From Aquimarina algiphila (GTDB lineage Bacteria; Bacteroidota; Bacteroidia; Flavobacteriales; Flavobacteriaceae), in the NCBI RefSeq assembly GCF_007489275.1, contig NZ_VLNR01000019.1, forward strand, positions 23,194 through 87,193: a stretch of DNA of 64,000 bases, written 5' to 3'. A model generated the notes under the pieces. It was not told the origin of the DNA, ran no database searches, and saw only the letters and a list, made by a program, of their open reading frames with translations. Both the position numbers and the translations under genes were made by a program. Position 1 is the stretch's first letter. Every line of letters begins with the position of its first letter. This document shows positions 17,786 to 27,176 of this stretch, piece after piece.

Positions 17786-18562
17786 TCAGCCTGCTATCAT
17801 GTATCCTCCATCTGCATTATAAACACTACCTGTCATATACGATCCAGCATCTGAAGCCAATAAACATACTATTCCCGACATTTCATTTGGCATACCCATC
17901 CGAGAAGTAGGTAACGTCTTTTCTATTTTTTGAAGCAATTTTTCATTTTGCCATAATGCTGCACTAAATTTGGTTTTAATCAGTCCCGGACAAATTACAT
18001 TTGCACGAACACCATATTGTCCCCATTCTTTTGCTTGATTCTTTGTCAACATTAATAAAGCTGCTTTACTGGTACTATACAACCCTAGGCCTGCGCCCGG
18101 ATGTAAGGCCTCTACCGAGGCTATATTGATAATACTCCCTCCTCCTCTTTCTTTCATAGAAGGTAAGGTCAAATTGGATAATGCCCATGGCGCTTTAACA
18201 TTAATATCCATAATCTTATCAAAAACACCTTCCTCTGCATCTTCAATAGGTCCATATATTGGATTTATAGCAGCATTATTTACCAAAATATCAACACCTC
18301 CAAAATGCGCTGTTGTTTTTTGAATTAGATGCTCTCTTTGATCTGCTTTTCCTATATGACATGCTATTCCTATTGCTTCTAAACCTGCTGATTTAAATTC
18401 TGATGCAACTTCATCTACAGCATCCTGACTTCTACTACTTATAACGACCTTAGCGCCATGCTCAGCCAAACCTTGTGCTATAGCTTTTCCTATTCCTTTA
18501 CTAGAACCAGTTATAATAGCTACCTTCCCTTCTAGATGAAATGATTTTTTTATACTATCCAT
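17786..18562 (-). CDS. SDR oxidoreductase (LvaD-like position)
   Basis: A 258-residue classical SDR with TGSSKGIG (18-25), NNAA (96-99), Ser149, Tyr162-x-x-x-Lys166 in YSTSKAA and C-terminal YNADGGYM. It lies between two acyl-CoA dehydrogenase genes (34 and 56 bases apart), next to the kinase/ACAD pair. In Pseudomonas lva clusters an SDR is also present and completes 3-hydroxyacyl-CoA formation, so a role in the same pathway is reasonable. The sequence alone supports only an NAD(P)-dependent alcohol dehydrogenase. Confidence 0.87.
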   Translation of the reverse strand: MDSIKKSFHLEGKVAIITGSSKGIGKAIAQGLAEHGAKVVISSRSQDAVDEVASEFKSAGLEAIGIACHIGKADQREHLIQKTTAHFGGVDILVNNAAINPIYGPIEDAEEGVFDKIMDINVKAPWALSNLTLPSMKERGGGSIINIASVEALHPGAGLGLYSTSKAALLMLTKNQAKEWGQYGVRANVICPGLIKTKFSAALWQNEKLLQKIEKTLPTSRMGMPNEMSGIVCLLASDAGSYMTGSVYNADGGYMIAG

Positions 18563-18596
18563 TATGGGTTATTATGGTATTTAAAAATTAAACGAC

Positions 18597-20411
18597 TTAA
18601 TTAAAAACTTCTTGCTCTCCTGCTATAGTGAGAATTTCTTCATTCATAAGAATATCTGCAAGACCATTAGTTTTTGGTAATTCATATTTAAAATAGAATT
18701 TCATAGTATGAATCTTACTTTCATAAAATTCCTCAGTATACTTTTTCTGAGCCGTTATTAATGCATTTTTAGAATGACATGCGATATCTAACCATACCCA
18801 TCCCATTGTTATATTACTAAAGAATTCCATAAAGGGGGTAGCATCAGACAAGAAACGTTCATAATCTCCTTTTTGAGCAAAACCTATTAAGAACCCTATT
18901 ACTTTTTGTGCCAATTGTAATTTATCTCCAAGTTTTGCAGCATACTTCTTTAGTTCATCATATTTAGAAGCCTGCTCTATGGTTTGCATAATCTCATTAG
19001 TTAATAATTTGAGGGCTTTACCATTCTCCATAAGTAGTTTTCTACCTAATAGATCTTGTGACTGAATTCCTGTGGTTCCTTCATAGATAGAAAATATACG
19101 AATATCTCTATGGTATTGTTGTAATATAAAATCTGAACAAAATCCATATCCTCCTAATACTTGTACTCCATTAGATACGGCTTGTGCTCCCATTTCTGAT
19201 GGATATGTCTTTACCATAGGAATAATCAATTCTAATAGTAATCCATATTTCTCTTTTTCGTCTTTATCCTGAAGTGTTTCTTTAAGGTCAAAATACTTTG
19301 AAGCAAGAAGCACCAAACTTAGAGAACCTTCTGCAACAGCCTTTTGTAACAATAACATCCTTCGTACATCTGGATGATTTATAATTAAGGTTTGTCCTTG
19401 TTCTGGGTTTTTCTTTCCATCGCTTGCTAATTTTCTTCCTTGCGGACGCTCTTTTGCATATTGTAATGAAGCTTGATATGCCGCCATTGTAATCGCAGCA
19501 GCTCCTCTACCGACCGCTATTCGAGCTGCATTCATCATCATAAACATATATTTTAATCCTTGATGTGCTTCTCCAACCAACCAACCGTGACAATCATCTT
19601 TATCACCAAAACCAAGATGAGTTGTACAATATCCTCGTTGACCCATTTTCTGAAAATCTGCCACTGTCGTTACATCATTTGGTGTAAGGTCACCGTTTTT
19701 GTCTGGTCGTTTTTTAGGAACAACAAATAATGATATTCCTTTGGTTCCCTGAGGAGCTCCTTCTATTCTAGCCAACACCAAATGCACCATATTTTCTGCA
19801 TATTGATGGTCTCCTCCAGAGATAAATATTTTTTGTCCAGAAATCTTATAATGACCTTTATCAGATGGTATGGCTTTAGTCACAACATCAGATAAAGAAC
19901 TTCCAGCTTGTGGTTCTGTAAGACACATGGTTCCTCCCCACGCTCCAGAAAGCATCTTAGGTACATAGATCTCATTAAGATTAGCATTCCCAAAATGTAC
20001 AATTAACTCAGCAGAGCCTATAGTGAGACCTAAATATCCTGGTAAATGATTATTAGCAGCATCTTGAATAAAAGCCGAAGCTGTATATACCATCATTGGC
20101 AATTGTAACCCACCTGCATCATAATCAAAAGTCCCAGAGATAAGTCCCATTTCTCCGCTTTTTTTCATTATAACATCCACCTGCTTATGAACGATAACTT
20201 TACCATCTTCATAATAGGCAGGATGTTCATCCATCTCTTTGATATATGGAAATAATTCTCTGTCAGAAAACTCTTTAACCGAGTCTATAAACATATTTAG
20301 AGATTCTTTATCATGATCTTTAAAGCGATCTTGTCTTACTACATCTTCTAACTCATGTACATCATATAAAAGATACTTAAGCGTTTCTATATCAATATAT
20401 TCATTAGCCAT
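18597..20411 (-). CDS. Long-form acyl-CoA dehydrogenase with C-terminal extension
   Basis: A 604-residue flavoprotein. The core has MCLTEPQAGSSLSD (162-175, FAD binding), GQKIFISGGDH, and GGYGFCSDF followed by SIYEGTTGIQ, where Glu444 is the expected catalytic base. After about residue 460 there is an extra ~140-residue helical domain, as in the ~600-residue bacterial acyl-CoA dehydrogenases. These enzymes make trans-2-enoyl-CoA, passing electrons to ETF. It is the first gene of the ten-gene operon, 174 bases downstream of a Crp/Fnr regulator gene. It probably performs normal beta-oxidation dehydrogenation, while the second dehydrogenase serves the kinase. Confidence 0.93.
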   Translation of the reverse strand: MANEYIDIETLKYLLYDVHELEDVVRQDRFKDHDKESLNMFIDSVKEFSDRELFPYIKEMDEHPAYYEDGKVIVHKQVDVIMKKSGEMGLISGTFDYDAGGLQLPMMVYTASAFIQDAANNHLPGYLGLTIGSAELIVHFGNANLNEIYVPKMLSGAWGGTMCLTEPQAGSSLSDVVTKAIPSDKGHYKISGQKIFISGGDHQYAENMVHLVLARIEGAPQGTKGISLFVVPKKRPDKNGDLTPNDVTTVADFQKMGQRGYCTTHLGFGDKDDCHGWLVGEAHQGLKYMFMMMNAARIAVGRGAAAITMAAYQASLQYAKERPQGRKLASDGKKNPEQGQTLIINHPDVRRMLLLQKAVAEGSLSLVLLASKYFDLKETLQDKDEKEKYGLLLELIIPMVKTYPSEMGAQAVSNGVQVLGGYGFCSDFILQQYHRDIRIFSIYEGTTGIQSQDLLGRKLLMENGKALKLLTNEIMQTIEQASKYDELKKYAAKLGDKLQLAQKVIGFLIGFAQKGDYERFLSDATPFMEFFSNITMGWVWLDIACHSKNALITAQKKYTEEFYESKIHTMKFYFKYELPKTNGLADILMNEEILTIAGEQEVFN

Positions 20412-20585
20412 TGTGTGAAGTTTTTAGAAATTGAATACTAATTCTTCACTAAAGTTCGGTAATATTTAAGAAATTCTAATTAAACCTGTTTAATAAATAT
20501 CAAATTTTAGATACTCTTAACTTTTTATACCATATCTAATATTTTATTACGAATAAGACCATCTTAATCCTCATGAACTAAAAAA

Positions 20586-21161
20586 TTATCCTTTCTCGCT
20601 TAATCGCTTTCTTATTTTTGAAAGTCCAACTGGTGTTAGTCCAAGGTATGAGGCAATTAAATATTGTGGGACTCTTTGGAAAAGTGTAGGGCGTTTTTTT
20701 AATAACTCCAAGTATCTTTCCTGATTAGTAAGGTTTCTATGTTGATTGATACGCTGAAAATTAATTACGAATGTTCGTTGCATTGACAATCTACCAAAAC
20801 GCTCTAGCTGATGTGAATGATCAAACACCTTCTGTTGATCTGTTTTTGAAATGGTATATACCGTGATATCTTCTAATGCTTCTAGATAAGCTACAGAAGG
20901 AATTTCTTGTATATAAGCATATAGATCAGTAAAGAAATAGCCTTCGGTAAAAAACTCCATGACTCTAGTAGTACCCTGTTCTACTGTATAATAAGAGACA
21001 CAACCTTCTTTCATAAAATAAAAATCTCCAATATATTGATCTGGTTTTAATAGAAACGCGCCTTTTTTAAAAGTTTTCTTTCTAAAAAACCGAAGTCCAA
21101 ACTCCATATCAGAATCGCATACCTCTGTAAATGATCTTATTTTCTTTTTTAAGTCTTCCAA
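20586..21161 (-). CDS. Crp/Fnr-family transcriptional regulator
   Basis: A 191-residue protein with an N-terminal cyclic-nucleotide-binding-like beta roll (GAFLLKPDQYIGDFYFMKEGCVSYY, then FFTEGYFFTDLYAY). A C-terminal helix-turn-helix follows (VPQYLIASYLGLTPVGLSKIRKRL). No Fnr-type cysteine cluster is present, and the residues that bind cAMP in Crp are not conserved. This matches the large Bacteroidetes group of Crp/Fnr proteins with unknown ligands. It lies upstream of and codirectional with the acyl-CoA operon and divergent from the PAS histidine kinase. Control of either neighbour is a guess from position. Confidence 0.88.
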   Translation of the reverse strand: MEDLKKKIRSFTEVCDSDMEFGLRFFRKKTFKKGAFLLKPDQYIGDFYFMKEGCVSYYTVEQGTTRVMEFFTEGYFFTDLYAYIQEIPSVAYLEALEDITVYTISKTDQQKVFDHSHQLERFGRLSMQRTFVINFQRINQHRNLTNQERYLELLKKRPTLFQRVPQYLIASYLGLTPVGLSKIRKRLSEKG

Positions 21162-21207
21162 ATTATTATTATCTCTTCAACGAAAGAACAAAATATTTAT
21201 TGATTTG

Positions 21208-21215
21208 CAAAAGTA
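21208..21215 (-). promoter_or_regulatory. -7 element for the Crp/Fnr gene
   Basis: On the minus strand this reads TACTTTTG, matching TAnnTTTG, 47 bases before the ATG. I see no convincing -33 TTG. Confidence 0.4.
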
Positions 21216-21296
21216 AACTACCAATCTATTAGATAAATTAAATATTAGAGTAATGTTTAAAAACCTAACATAAGACCGCTCTATCCATGTAGTCAA

Positions 21297-21317
21297 TTTT
21301 ACGGTTTTACCGTAAAA
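21297..21317. repeat. Perfect 9-bp palindrome with 3-base spacer
   Basis: TTTTACGGT, spacer TTT, then ACCGTAAAA, in the divergent region between the Crp/Fnr gene and the PAS kinase gene. There is no U-tract on the appropriate side for a strong plus-strand terminator. A dyad of this size is a reasonable operator for a dimeric regulator such as the neighbouring Crp/Fnr protein. Confidence 0.4.
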
Positions 21318-21422
21318 AAAACTTAACAATTGTTCGTAGCTTTAGGGTAGCTAATTAAAACCTATATGCACCAGCATAAGGAAGGATATCAAATACCCCA
21401 TCCCATGTAGTGCTTACCCCCT

Positions 21423-23303
21423 ATGGATACACTTAATTTTTATCAAATATTAATTTTTCTATTTCAAGGGTTTGTTGTTGCTTTCCTTATTTTACTTCTG
21501 TTTCGGTTACGAACTATGATTGGCTTAGGGATTTTATTTACTTCACTAGGATTATTTCAATTTATACAAGTTTTTCTGGCAAGTACACTCTATTTTGAAA
21601 TATCAGATCTTATTGTAGTTTCACCGGGTTCATCGGTTTTATTTTCTGCTACACTTTTTTCAATACTGCTAATTTACATCAAAGAAGATGCTATTACTGC
21701 CAGAAAATTAATATATGCTTTAGTTATTGCCAATGCTGTGTTGTGCTTTCTTTTACTTTCCTTTAGAATGAATATTGAAGGCGCTAACAATTATAATCCT
21801 TTTGACGTTTCTACTGATTTTTTCTATACCAGTGTGCTTGTACTATTCATTGGGACAGGTATACTTTATCTAGATTCTATATTGATTATTTTTTTGTTTG
21901 AATATATCTCTAAACGTACTTCAAATCTGTTCTTTCGGATATTAATAACAATGGTGTTGGTCTTAAGTTTTGATGCTATCTTTTTCACCTTGGGATCATT
22001 TAGGTTTTTTAAGGATATTGAAAAGATTTTATATTCTGGACTCGCCTCCAAAAATTTCATGGCAATTTTTTATAGTATCATTTTTACGATTTATTTAAAA
22101 TATTTTGAAAAAGAAGAGTATCAAACTAATTATATAACTTTCAAAGATATTTTTCATTCTCTAACTTATAAACAGAAATTTGAGGTAGCCGAAAAAGCCG
22201 TTCAACTTACAGAAAGTAGGTATCACACATTAACTAATCTTGTCCCTGTAGGTATTTTTATGACTCTTGCTGATGGTAAAACTACGTTTGTAAATCCAAA
22301 ATGGTGCGATATCTCTGGAATATCGGAAAAAGATGCATTGGATGATGGATGGTTAAATGCCGTTCATCCTGATGATCGAAAAAAATTAAAAAAAGGCTGG
22401 TATAACGCTGCTGATAAAAGAGAAGCTTCTGACGCAGAATATAGATTTCTTAAACCTGACGGCTCTGTTATTTGGGTATTAGGCCAAGCGATTCCAGAAT
22501 ATAATGAGAATAACCAAATTATTGGATACGTAGGAACAATAACCGATATCACTGAGATTAAATTATATGAACTCGAATTAAGCAGATTAAAAGATAAAGC
22601 AGAAGAAAGTGACAGGCTTAAATCTGCTTTTTTGGCAAACATGAGCCATGAAATCCGTACACCAATGAATGGTATACTCGGTCTTGCAGAACTACTAAAT
22701 GAACCTAAATTATCTGGTGACGAACAACAACTCTACTTAGATTTAATCAAAGAAAGTGGGGCCCGAATGCTAAACATCATTAGAGATATTATTGATATTT
22801 CTAGAATAGAAGCCGGTCAGGTAAAAATATCTATTGATACTATTAATATCAATGAACAAACTCATAAATTATATACCGCCTTTAAACCATTAACAGATAA
22901 AAAAAGTATTATTTTATCACTATCCAATGGACTATCGACAGAAGACGCCAGCATCAATACAGATAATGAAAAACTTCATACAATTTTAAACAATTTGATG
23001 AAGAACGCAATAAAGTATACTAGTGAAGGTGGTGTCGAATTAGGATACCAAAAAGAAGGTGAAAATTTACTTTTTTATGTAAAAGACACGGGTATTGGTA
23101 TTGCTAAAAATCGTCAAAAAGCAATTTTTGATCGGTTCGTTCAAGCAGATATAGAAGAAGATCGTTATGCTCTAGAAGGTGCTGGTATAGGATTATCAAT
23201 TGCAAAAGCTTATGTTGAAATGTTGGACGGTAAAATTTGGTTAGAAAGCAAAAAAGGTATGGGTTCTACGTTCTACTTCACTATCCCTTTTTCCAAAAAT
23301 TGA
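21423..23303 (+). CDS. Membrane-bound PAS sensor histidine kinase
   Basis: A 626-residue sensor kinase. Residues 1-225 hold about seven hydrophobic segments, forming a membrane sensor region. A PAS domain follows (about 266-380: LVPVGIFMTLADGKTTFVN to GYVGTITDITE). Next is the HisKA dimerisation domain with His409 in MSHEIRTPMNGIL. The HATPase domain has the N box near 520-533, DTGIGI (555-560) and GAGIGLSIAK. There is no receiver domain, so it needs a partner response regulator, and none is encoded nearby. It is divergent from the Crp/Fnr gene. The signal sensed is unknown. All phosphorylation and ATP-binding motifs look intact. Confidence 0.92.
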   Translation: MDTLNFYQILIFLFQGFVVAFLILLLFRLRTMIGLGILFTSLGLFQFIQVFLASTLYFEISDLIVVSPGSSVLFSATLFSILLIYIKEDAITARKLIYALVIANAVLCFLLLSFRMNIEGANNYNPFDVSTDFFYTSVLVLFIGTGILYLDSILIIFLFEYISKRTSNLFFRILITMVLVLSFDAIFFTLGSFRFFKDIEKILYSGLASKNFMAIFYSIIFTIYLKYFEKEEYQTNYITFKDIFHSLTYKQKFEVAEKAVQLTESRYHTLTNLVPVGIFMTLADGKTTFVNPKWCDISGISEKDALDDGWLNAVHPDDRKKLKKGWYNAADKREASDAEYRFLKPDGSVIWVLGQAIPEYNENNQIIGYVGTITDITEIKLYELELSRLKDKAEESDRLKSAFLANMSHEIRTPMNGILGLAELLNEPKLSGDEQQLYLDLIKESGARMLNIIRDIIDISRIEAGQVKISIDTININEQTHKLYTAFKPLTDKKSIILSLSNGLSTEDASINTDNEKLHTILNNLMKNAIKYTSEGGVELGYQKEGENLLFYVKDTGIGIAKNRQKAIFDRFVQADIEEDRYALEGAGIGLSIAKAYVEMLDGKIWLESKKGMGSTFYFTIPFSKN

Positions 23304-23622
23304 ATAATACTTAAAAAAACCGTACTACTTAATTCAAAAACTTTAGGTTAAATTATCCTTCAAAAAAAGTAATAACTCAAGGATATTATAGCCGTCACTT
23401 CATAATACAAAGATTCATATGTATTGAAATTCAAATATTTTAGAAAAGAAAATTATAAAATCAGTACATATAAAATTAGAGGCATGGTAACATTTTATTC
23501 TTTTACAACACATACTTGTATACTTTTATAAGTTCTCCTTATCAAAAGTAAATAGCTAATTCGTTGATTTTATGTTTATAAAGAAAATTTTATATTCGCA
23601 ATATACCTAATGCCCTTAGTTT
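23304..23622. other. Intergenic region without recognisable features
   Basis: About 320 AT-rich bases between the kinase and the DUF805 gene. No ORF, tRNA or hairpin with a T-run is evident. TATATTCG at 23591-23598 resembles a degraded -7 element for the next gene but is not convincing. Confidence 0.4.
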
Positions 23623-24408
23623 ATGTTTAGAAATCCTTTTTCCTTCTCGGGAAGAATCCGTAGACTCGAATATGGTTTGAGTTATATTATATTTTTGGCT
23701 GCTTTTTTTATGATGGGAATGATAATTGAAGTTTTTGATGAAGCAGAGTCTTTATTCTTCTTAATTATTTTACCTGGGTATTGGTTTATAATTGCACAAG
23801 GAACTAAACGTTGTCATGACCTCGGTAGTAGTGGCTTTTTTCAATTAATTCCTTTTTATGGACTGATCATGATTTTTGGAGAGGGACAAGATGGAAATAA
23901 TAGATATGGGTATAACCCAAAAGAAAACCATATTCCTACTACTCCAAAAAAACCTTTTCAATTTAAAGTTGCCTTACCCAAAAACAGAACTATCCTTGAT
24001 ATTGGTAATGAATTATTATGTATAGCTTTACTTAACACTCTATTCGCTATTATTATTAAGAATTACATACAATTAGAAGGAATTCGGTTATTACTCATTG
24101 GATTCTCTTTTATACCATGTTACTTCCTATTGTTAGTTCTTAGTCATAAAAGAAGTGCTTTACCTAATTTAAAGCCTTATCTTTTTAGACATAGAGTGAT
24201 GTACGCAATTATCATTTATGTTCTTATTCAACTATATAATTTGGTCTTTCTAAATTTAGATTTCAGTGTTGATACTATTGTATCCGGAATCTTTCTTATA
24301 CTCCTAATTACGGGAATCACATACATTCCTTTTTTGATCTATCCTCGATATTTTAAAAATGAAGTTAGTAATGACGAAAGAAACAATTCAGAAATTATAA
24401 AATATTGA
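23623..24408 (+). CDS. DUF805 family membrane protein
   Basis: A 261-residue integral membrane protein. Residues 1-105 match DUF805: NPFSFSGRIRRLEYGLSYII at the start, GTKRCHDLGSSGFFQLIPFYGLIMIF in the middle, then EGQDGNNRYGYNPK. The second half adds about four more hydrophobic segments (LLCIALLNTLFAIII, LLLIGFSFIPCYFLLLVL, VMYAIIIYVLIQLYNLVFL, FLILLITGITYIPFLI) not present in minimal DUF805 proteins. The family has no known function. The TTG start of the large repeat protein lies four bases after this stop, so the two are surely co-transcribed and may be translationally coupled. Confidence 0.85.
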   Translation: MFRNPFSFSGRIRRLEYGLSYIIFLAAFFMMGMIIEVFDEAESLFFLIILPGYWFIIAQGTKRCHDLGSSGFFQLIPFYGLIMIFGEGQDGNNRYGYNPKENHIPTTPKKPFQFKVALPKNRTILDIGNELLCIALLNTLFAIIIKNYIQLEGIRLLLIGFSFIPCYFLLLVLSHKRSALPNLKPYLFRHRVMYAIIIYVLIQLYNLVFLNLDFSVDTIVSGIFLILLITGITYIPFLIYPRYFKNEVSNDERNNSEIIKY

Positions 24409-24412
24409 ACAT

Positions 24413-27112
24413 TTGAAACCAAAATACTACTCTTATACTTCTTTATTATTACTTGGGTTAATTATTTTTTTTGGCTACATCAACAGGATTGTTTTAAAAG
24501 AATCAATTATGTGGTCTGATCGCAATTTGGTATGGACAGATTTTGAAATTGTATCTGATATGCAGGACGGTTTTGATGCTTCTGTCTATTCAGAGATTTA
24601 TTGTCCAAATCGAATTACATCAACAGATTCTAAAGTATATGCATATATGGATCCCAATCAATCCGAACGGCTATTAGATACTTTATATGACCAACAATTG
24701 TTAAAGCATGAGCAATATCATTTTAATATAACAGAATATTATGCTCGATTAATGCGTAAAGAAATTGTAAAAAAAGGGCGAAAAAAAATATCAAAATCAG
24801 AGTTAAATCATATCTACGAAAAATATGAGATTAAACGAGATAGTATGCAAGAAGTATATGATAGTATCTCAGAACACAACACAAATCAACAACAGCAACG
24901 CTATTGGGAGTTAAAAATTGATGGCCTTCTTCGTCAGACAGCATATTATCAAAATCCAGATATCCTAAGCTATCAAAATTATATCAAAAAAGACACAGAG
25001 TATTTTAAACACATATACCATACATTAGAACATAAAACTCTCACTGCATATCCTGTTAGTGATATAAATCGTAAATATGGTAAATGTTACCAGGTAATAA
25101 GAAAAGATAATGAAGTAATTATAAAATTTTACAGTAATGGAAAATTAATCAATGGAGGATATTTTGAAACTGCAATAACCAAAATCACTCGCCCAACAGA
25201 TAATTCTTTGGAGATGCATTATTATAATGCTGATCATAGTTATAATACTAAATTAAAACGCACCATTAGCAAGGTACATTGGAATATTAATAAGGATATG
25301 ACAATCTCCTATTTTGATTCAAACAACACTCCTGTCATTTATAAAGCTGTACATAAAATATTGTGGAAAAGAAACCCAAAAAACAATAATTTATATGCTA
25401 CATATTATGATATTGATGGTAAACATATTACAAATAGAGATGGAGCACATCACGAAAGAAGAGCATTTGACACTCAAGGAAGAACGGTAAAAATAGAGGC
25501 TTTTGATGATAAAAACAATCCTATAAATGACAAAGATTATATCTCTGTTTATGATTACGTTCTTGATGAATATCATAAAATAAAAAGGGTAAGATTATAC
25601 AATAAAGAAGGAAACTTTGCAACTCATCTTGATGAATACAACATACATTATATATATGATGAACGAGGGAATTTAGAAAAATCAGTCAACCTGGATCAAA
25701 ATGGAGATCTTATTGAAAATAAAAATAGTATTTGTACTTATGAATATACAAACGATTTAAATGACAATACCACAAGTGTAAAACGATATAATGCCAATGA
25801 GTTACCAACTACAGGCTATGATGATTATTTTCATGAAGTAATCGATTATGATACAAAAAATAGAATTCTGTTTAAAGCTAAATACCATCCTAATTATGTA
25901 CTAGTATTTGACGATGTTAAAAATGGAGCTTTAAAATATGAATATGATAACGACTCTATTTACTATACTTACAATACAGATGCATTTAATAATATTTTTA
26001 ACAATGGCCATGGTGTGGCCGTAACAAAAAGACATACAAATAAGGGCGGTCATACCATAAAAGAGGTTTTTATGGATTCGCAAAAATGTTTTGCTACTTC
26101 TGAAGAAGGAATCGAAACACTTTCTTATTCTTATGATAATAGAGGAAATTTAATTAAAAAAGCAGGATTAGATTCTATTGGTAATCTAAAACCATTTAGT
26201 AAAGATATAGCAATAGTGCGTTGGGAATACGATAATCAAAATAATAGAACAAAAACCACCTATTATAATGTAAATGATCAATTAGCAAATGGAGAGCAAA
26301 ATGTTGCCTATAAGCTTTTCAATTTTAACAAAGACAATATGCTTGTTGAGCGTTTAAATTACGATAAACATATGAAACCTGCTCTTTATGACGACGTATT
26401 TAGAACAAGATTTTATTATGATAAAAAAGGTAAAGACACATTAGTGCTAGGATTTAATATCAGAAATCAGCCTATTAATGGTGTGTCAAAAACAGTTTCA
26501 AAGTATAGTGAGTATGGTAAAGAAATTCGAAGAATTTACTATAACTCCAAAAATAGAAGAACAAATAATTATAATGGGGTAAGTGCAATTGAGTATTTAT
26601 ATGATGATCTTCATCGATACATTGGATACCGTAATTACAATCAATATGATCGACCTACAAACGATTGGCAAGGTGTTTTTTCAGAACAAAGAGTTTTAAA
26701 TCAAGCTGGTTATATTACAAAATTCTCTTACTTTAACAAGTATCAAAAGCCTGTTATAGGACCTGATGGATACCATAGTATCAAATATATCTTTGATGAT
26801 TCACATTTTATTACCAAGGAAAGTATGTATGGAACCGATAATGCACTAAAATCTAATAGTTATGGGGTGGCTATATATGAATATACCAGGGCTATTTCTG
26901 GTCTTATTCATAGTATTAAATACTATGATGAAAATAAAGAACCGATTGAAGCATCAGATGGCGCTGCCGAATTGCACTATAAACCAGATATGAATGGTTT
27001 GTACTATTTAGATAAAAAATATAATGCTGAAGGAGAGGAAATCATTGAAAAAGAGAATGAGGACGAAATTAGCAGTGAAGAAGAGACTCAAACAGAAAAA
27101 AAAGATCAATAA
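24413..27112 (+). CDS. Membrane-anchored DUF922-like protein with YD-type repeats
   Basis: An 899-residue protein read from a TTG at 24413; the next in-frame Met comes only after the membrane segment, so TTG is preferred. Residues 7-29 are a signal anchor. Residues about 34-150 resemble DUF922: NLVWTDFEI, then LKHEQYHFNITEYYARLMRKEI, whose HExxH-like HEQYH suggests a metal site. From about residue 200 to 870 the chain consists of degenerate 40-50-residue repeats with a 'Y-x-YD-x-x-GN-x-x-x-x-x-x-x-D-x-x-G' core and 'NEx-P-x-x-x-x-x-G' turns. They resemble YD or MORN repeats but lack the Rhs core. The C-terminus is highly acidic. It is probably surface-facing or periplasmic; function unknown. 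Confidence 0.75.
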   Translation: MKPKYYSYTSLLLLGLIIFFGYINRIVLKESIMWSDRNLVWTDFEIVSDMQDGFDASVYSEIYCPNRITSTDSKVYAYMDPNQSERLLDTLYDQQLLKHEQYHFNITEYYARLMRKEIVKKGRKKISKSELNHIYEKYEIKRDSMQEVYDSISEHNTNQQQQRYWELKIDGLLRQTAYYQNPDILSYQNYIKKDTEYFKHIYHTLEHKTLTAYPVSDINRKYGKCYQVIRKDNEVIIKFYSNGKLINGGYFETAITKITRPTDNSLEMHYYNADHSYNTKLKRTISKVHWNINKDMTISYFDSNNTPVIYKAVHKILWKRNPKNNNLYATYYDIDGKHITNRDGAHHERRAFDTQGRTVKIEAFDDKNNPINDKDYISVYDYVLDEYHKIKRVRLYNKEGNFATHLDEYNIHYIYDERGNLEKSVNLDQNGDLIENKNSICTYEYTNDLNDNTTSVKRYNANELPTTGYDDYFHEVIDYDTKNRILFKAKYHPNYVLVFDDVKNGALKYEYDNDSIYYTYNTDAFNNIFNNGHGVAVTKRHTNKGGHTIKEVFMDSQKCFATSEEGIETLSYSYDNRGNLIKKAGLDSIGNLKPFSKDIAIVRWEYDNQNNRTKTTYYNVNDQLANGEQNVAYKLFNFNKDNMLVERLNYDKHMKPALYDDVFRTRFYYDKKGKDTLVLGFNIRNQPINGVSKTVSKYSEYGKEIRRIYYNSKNRRTNNYNGVSAIEYLYDDLHRYIGYRNYNQYDRPTNDWQGVFSEQRVLNQAGYITKFSYFNKYQKPVIGPDGYHSIKYIFDDSHFITKESMYGTDNALKSNSYGVAIYEYTRAISGLIHSIKYYDENKEPIEASDGAAELHYKPDMNGLYYLDKKYNAEGEEIIEKENEDEISSEEETQTEKKDQ

Positions 27113-27176
27113 AATTATAGCAACCTATAATCAAAGAAACACTTAATTTAAGTTACTCATCATAATCAAAAATCTA

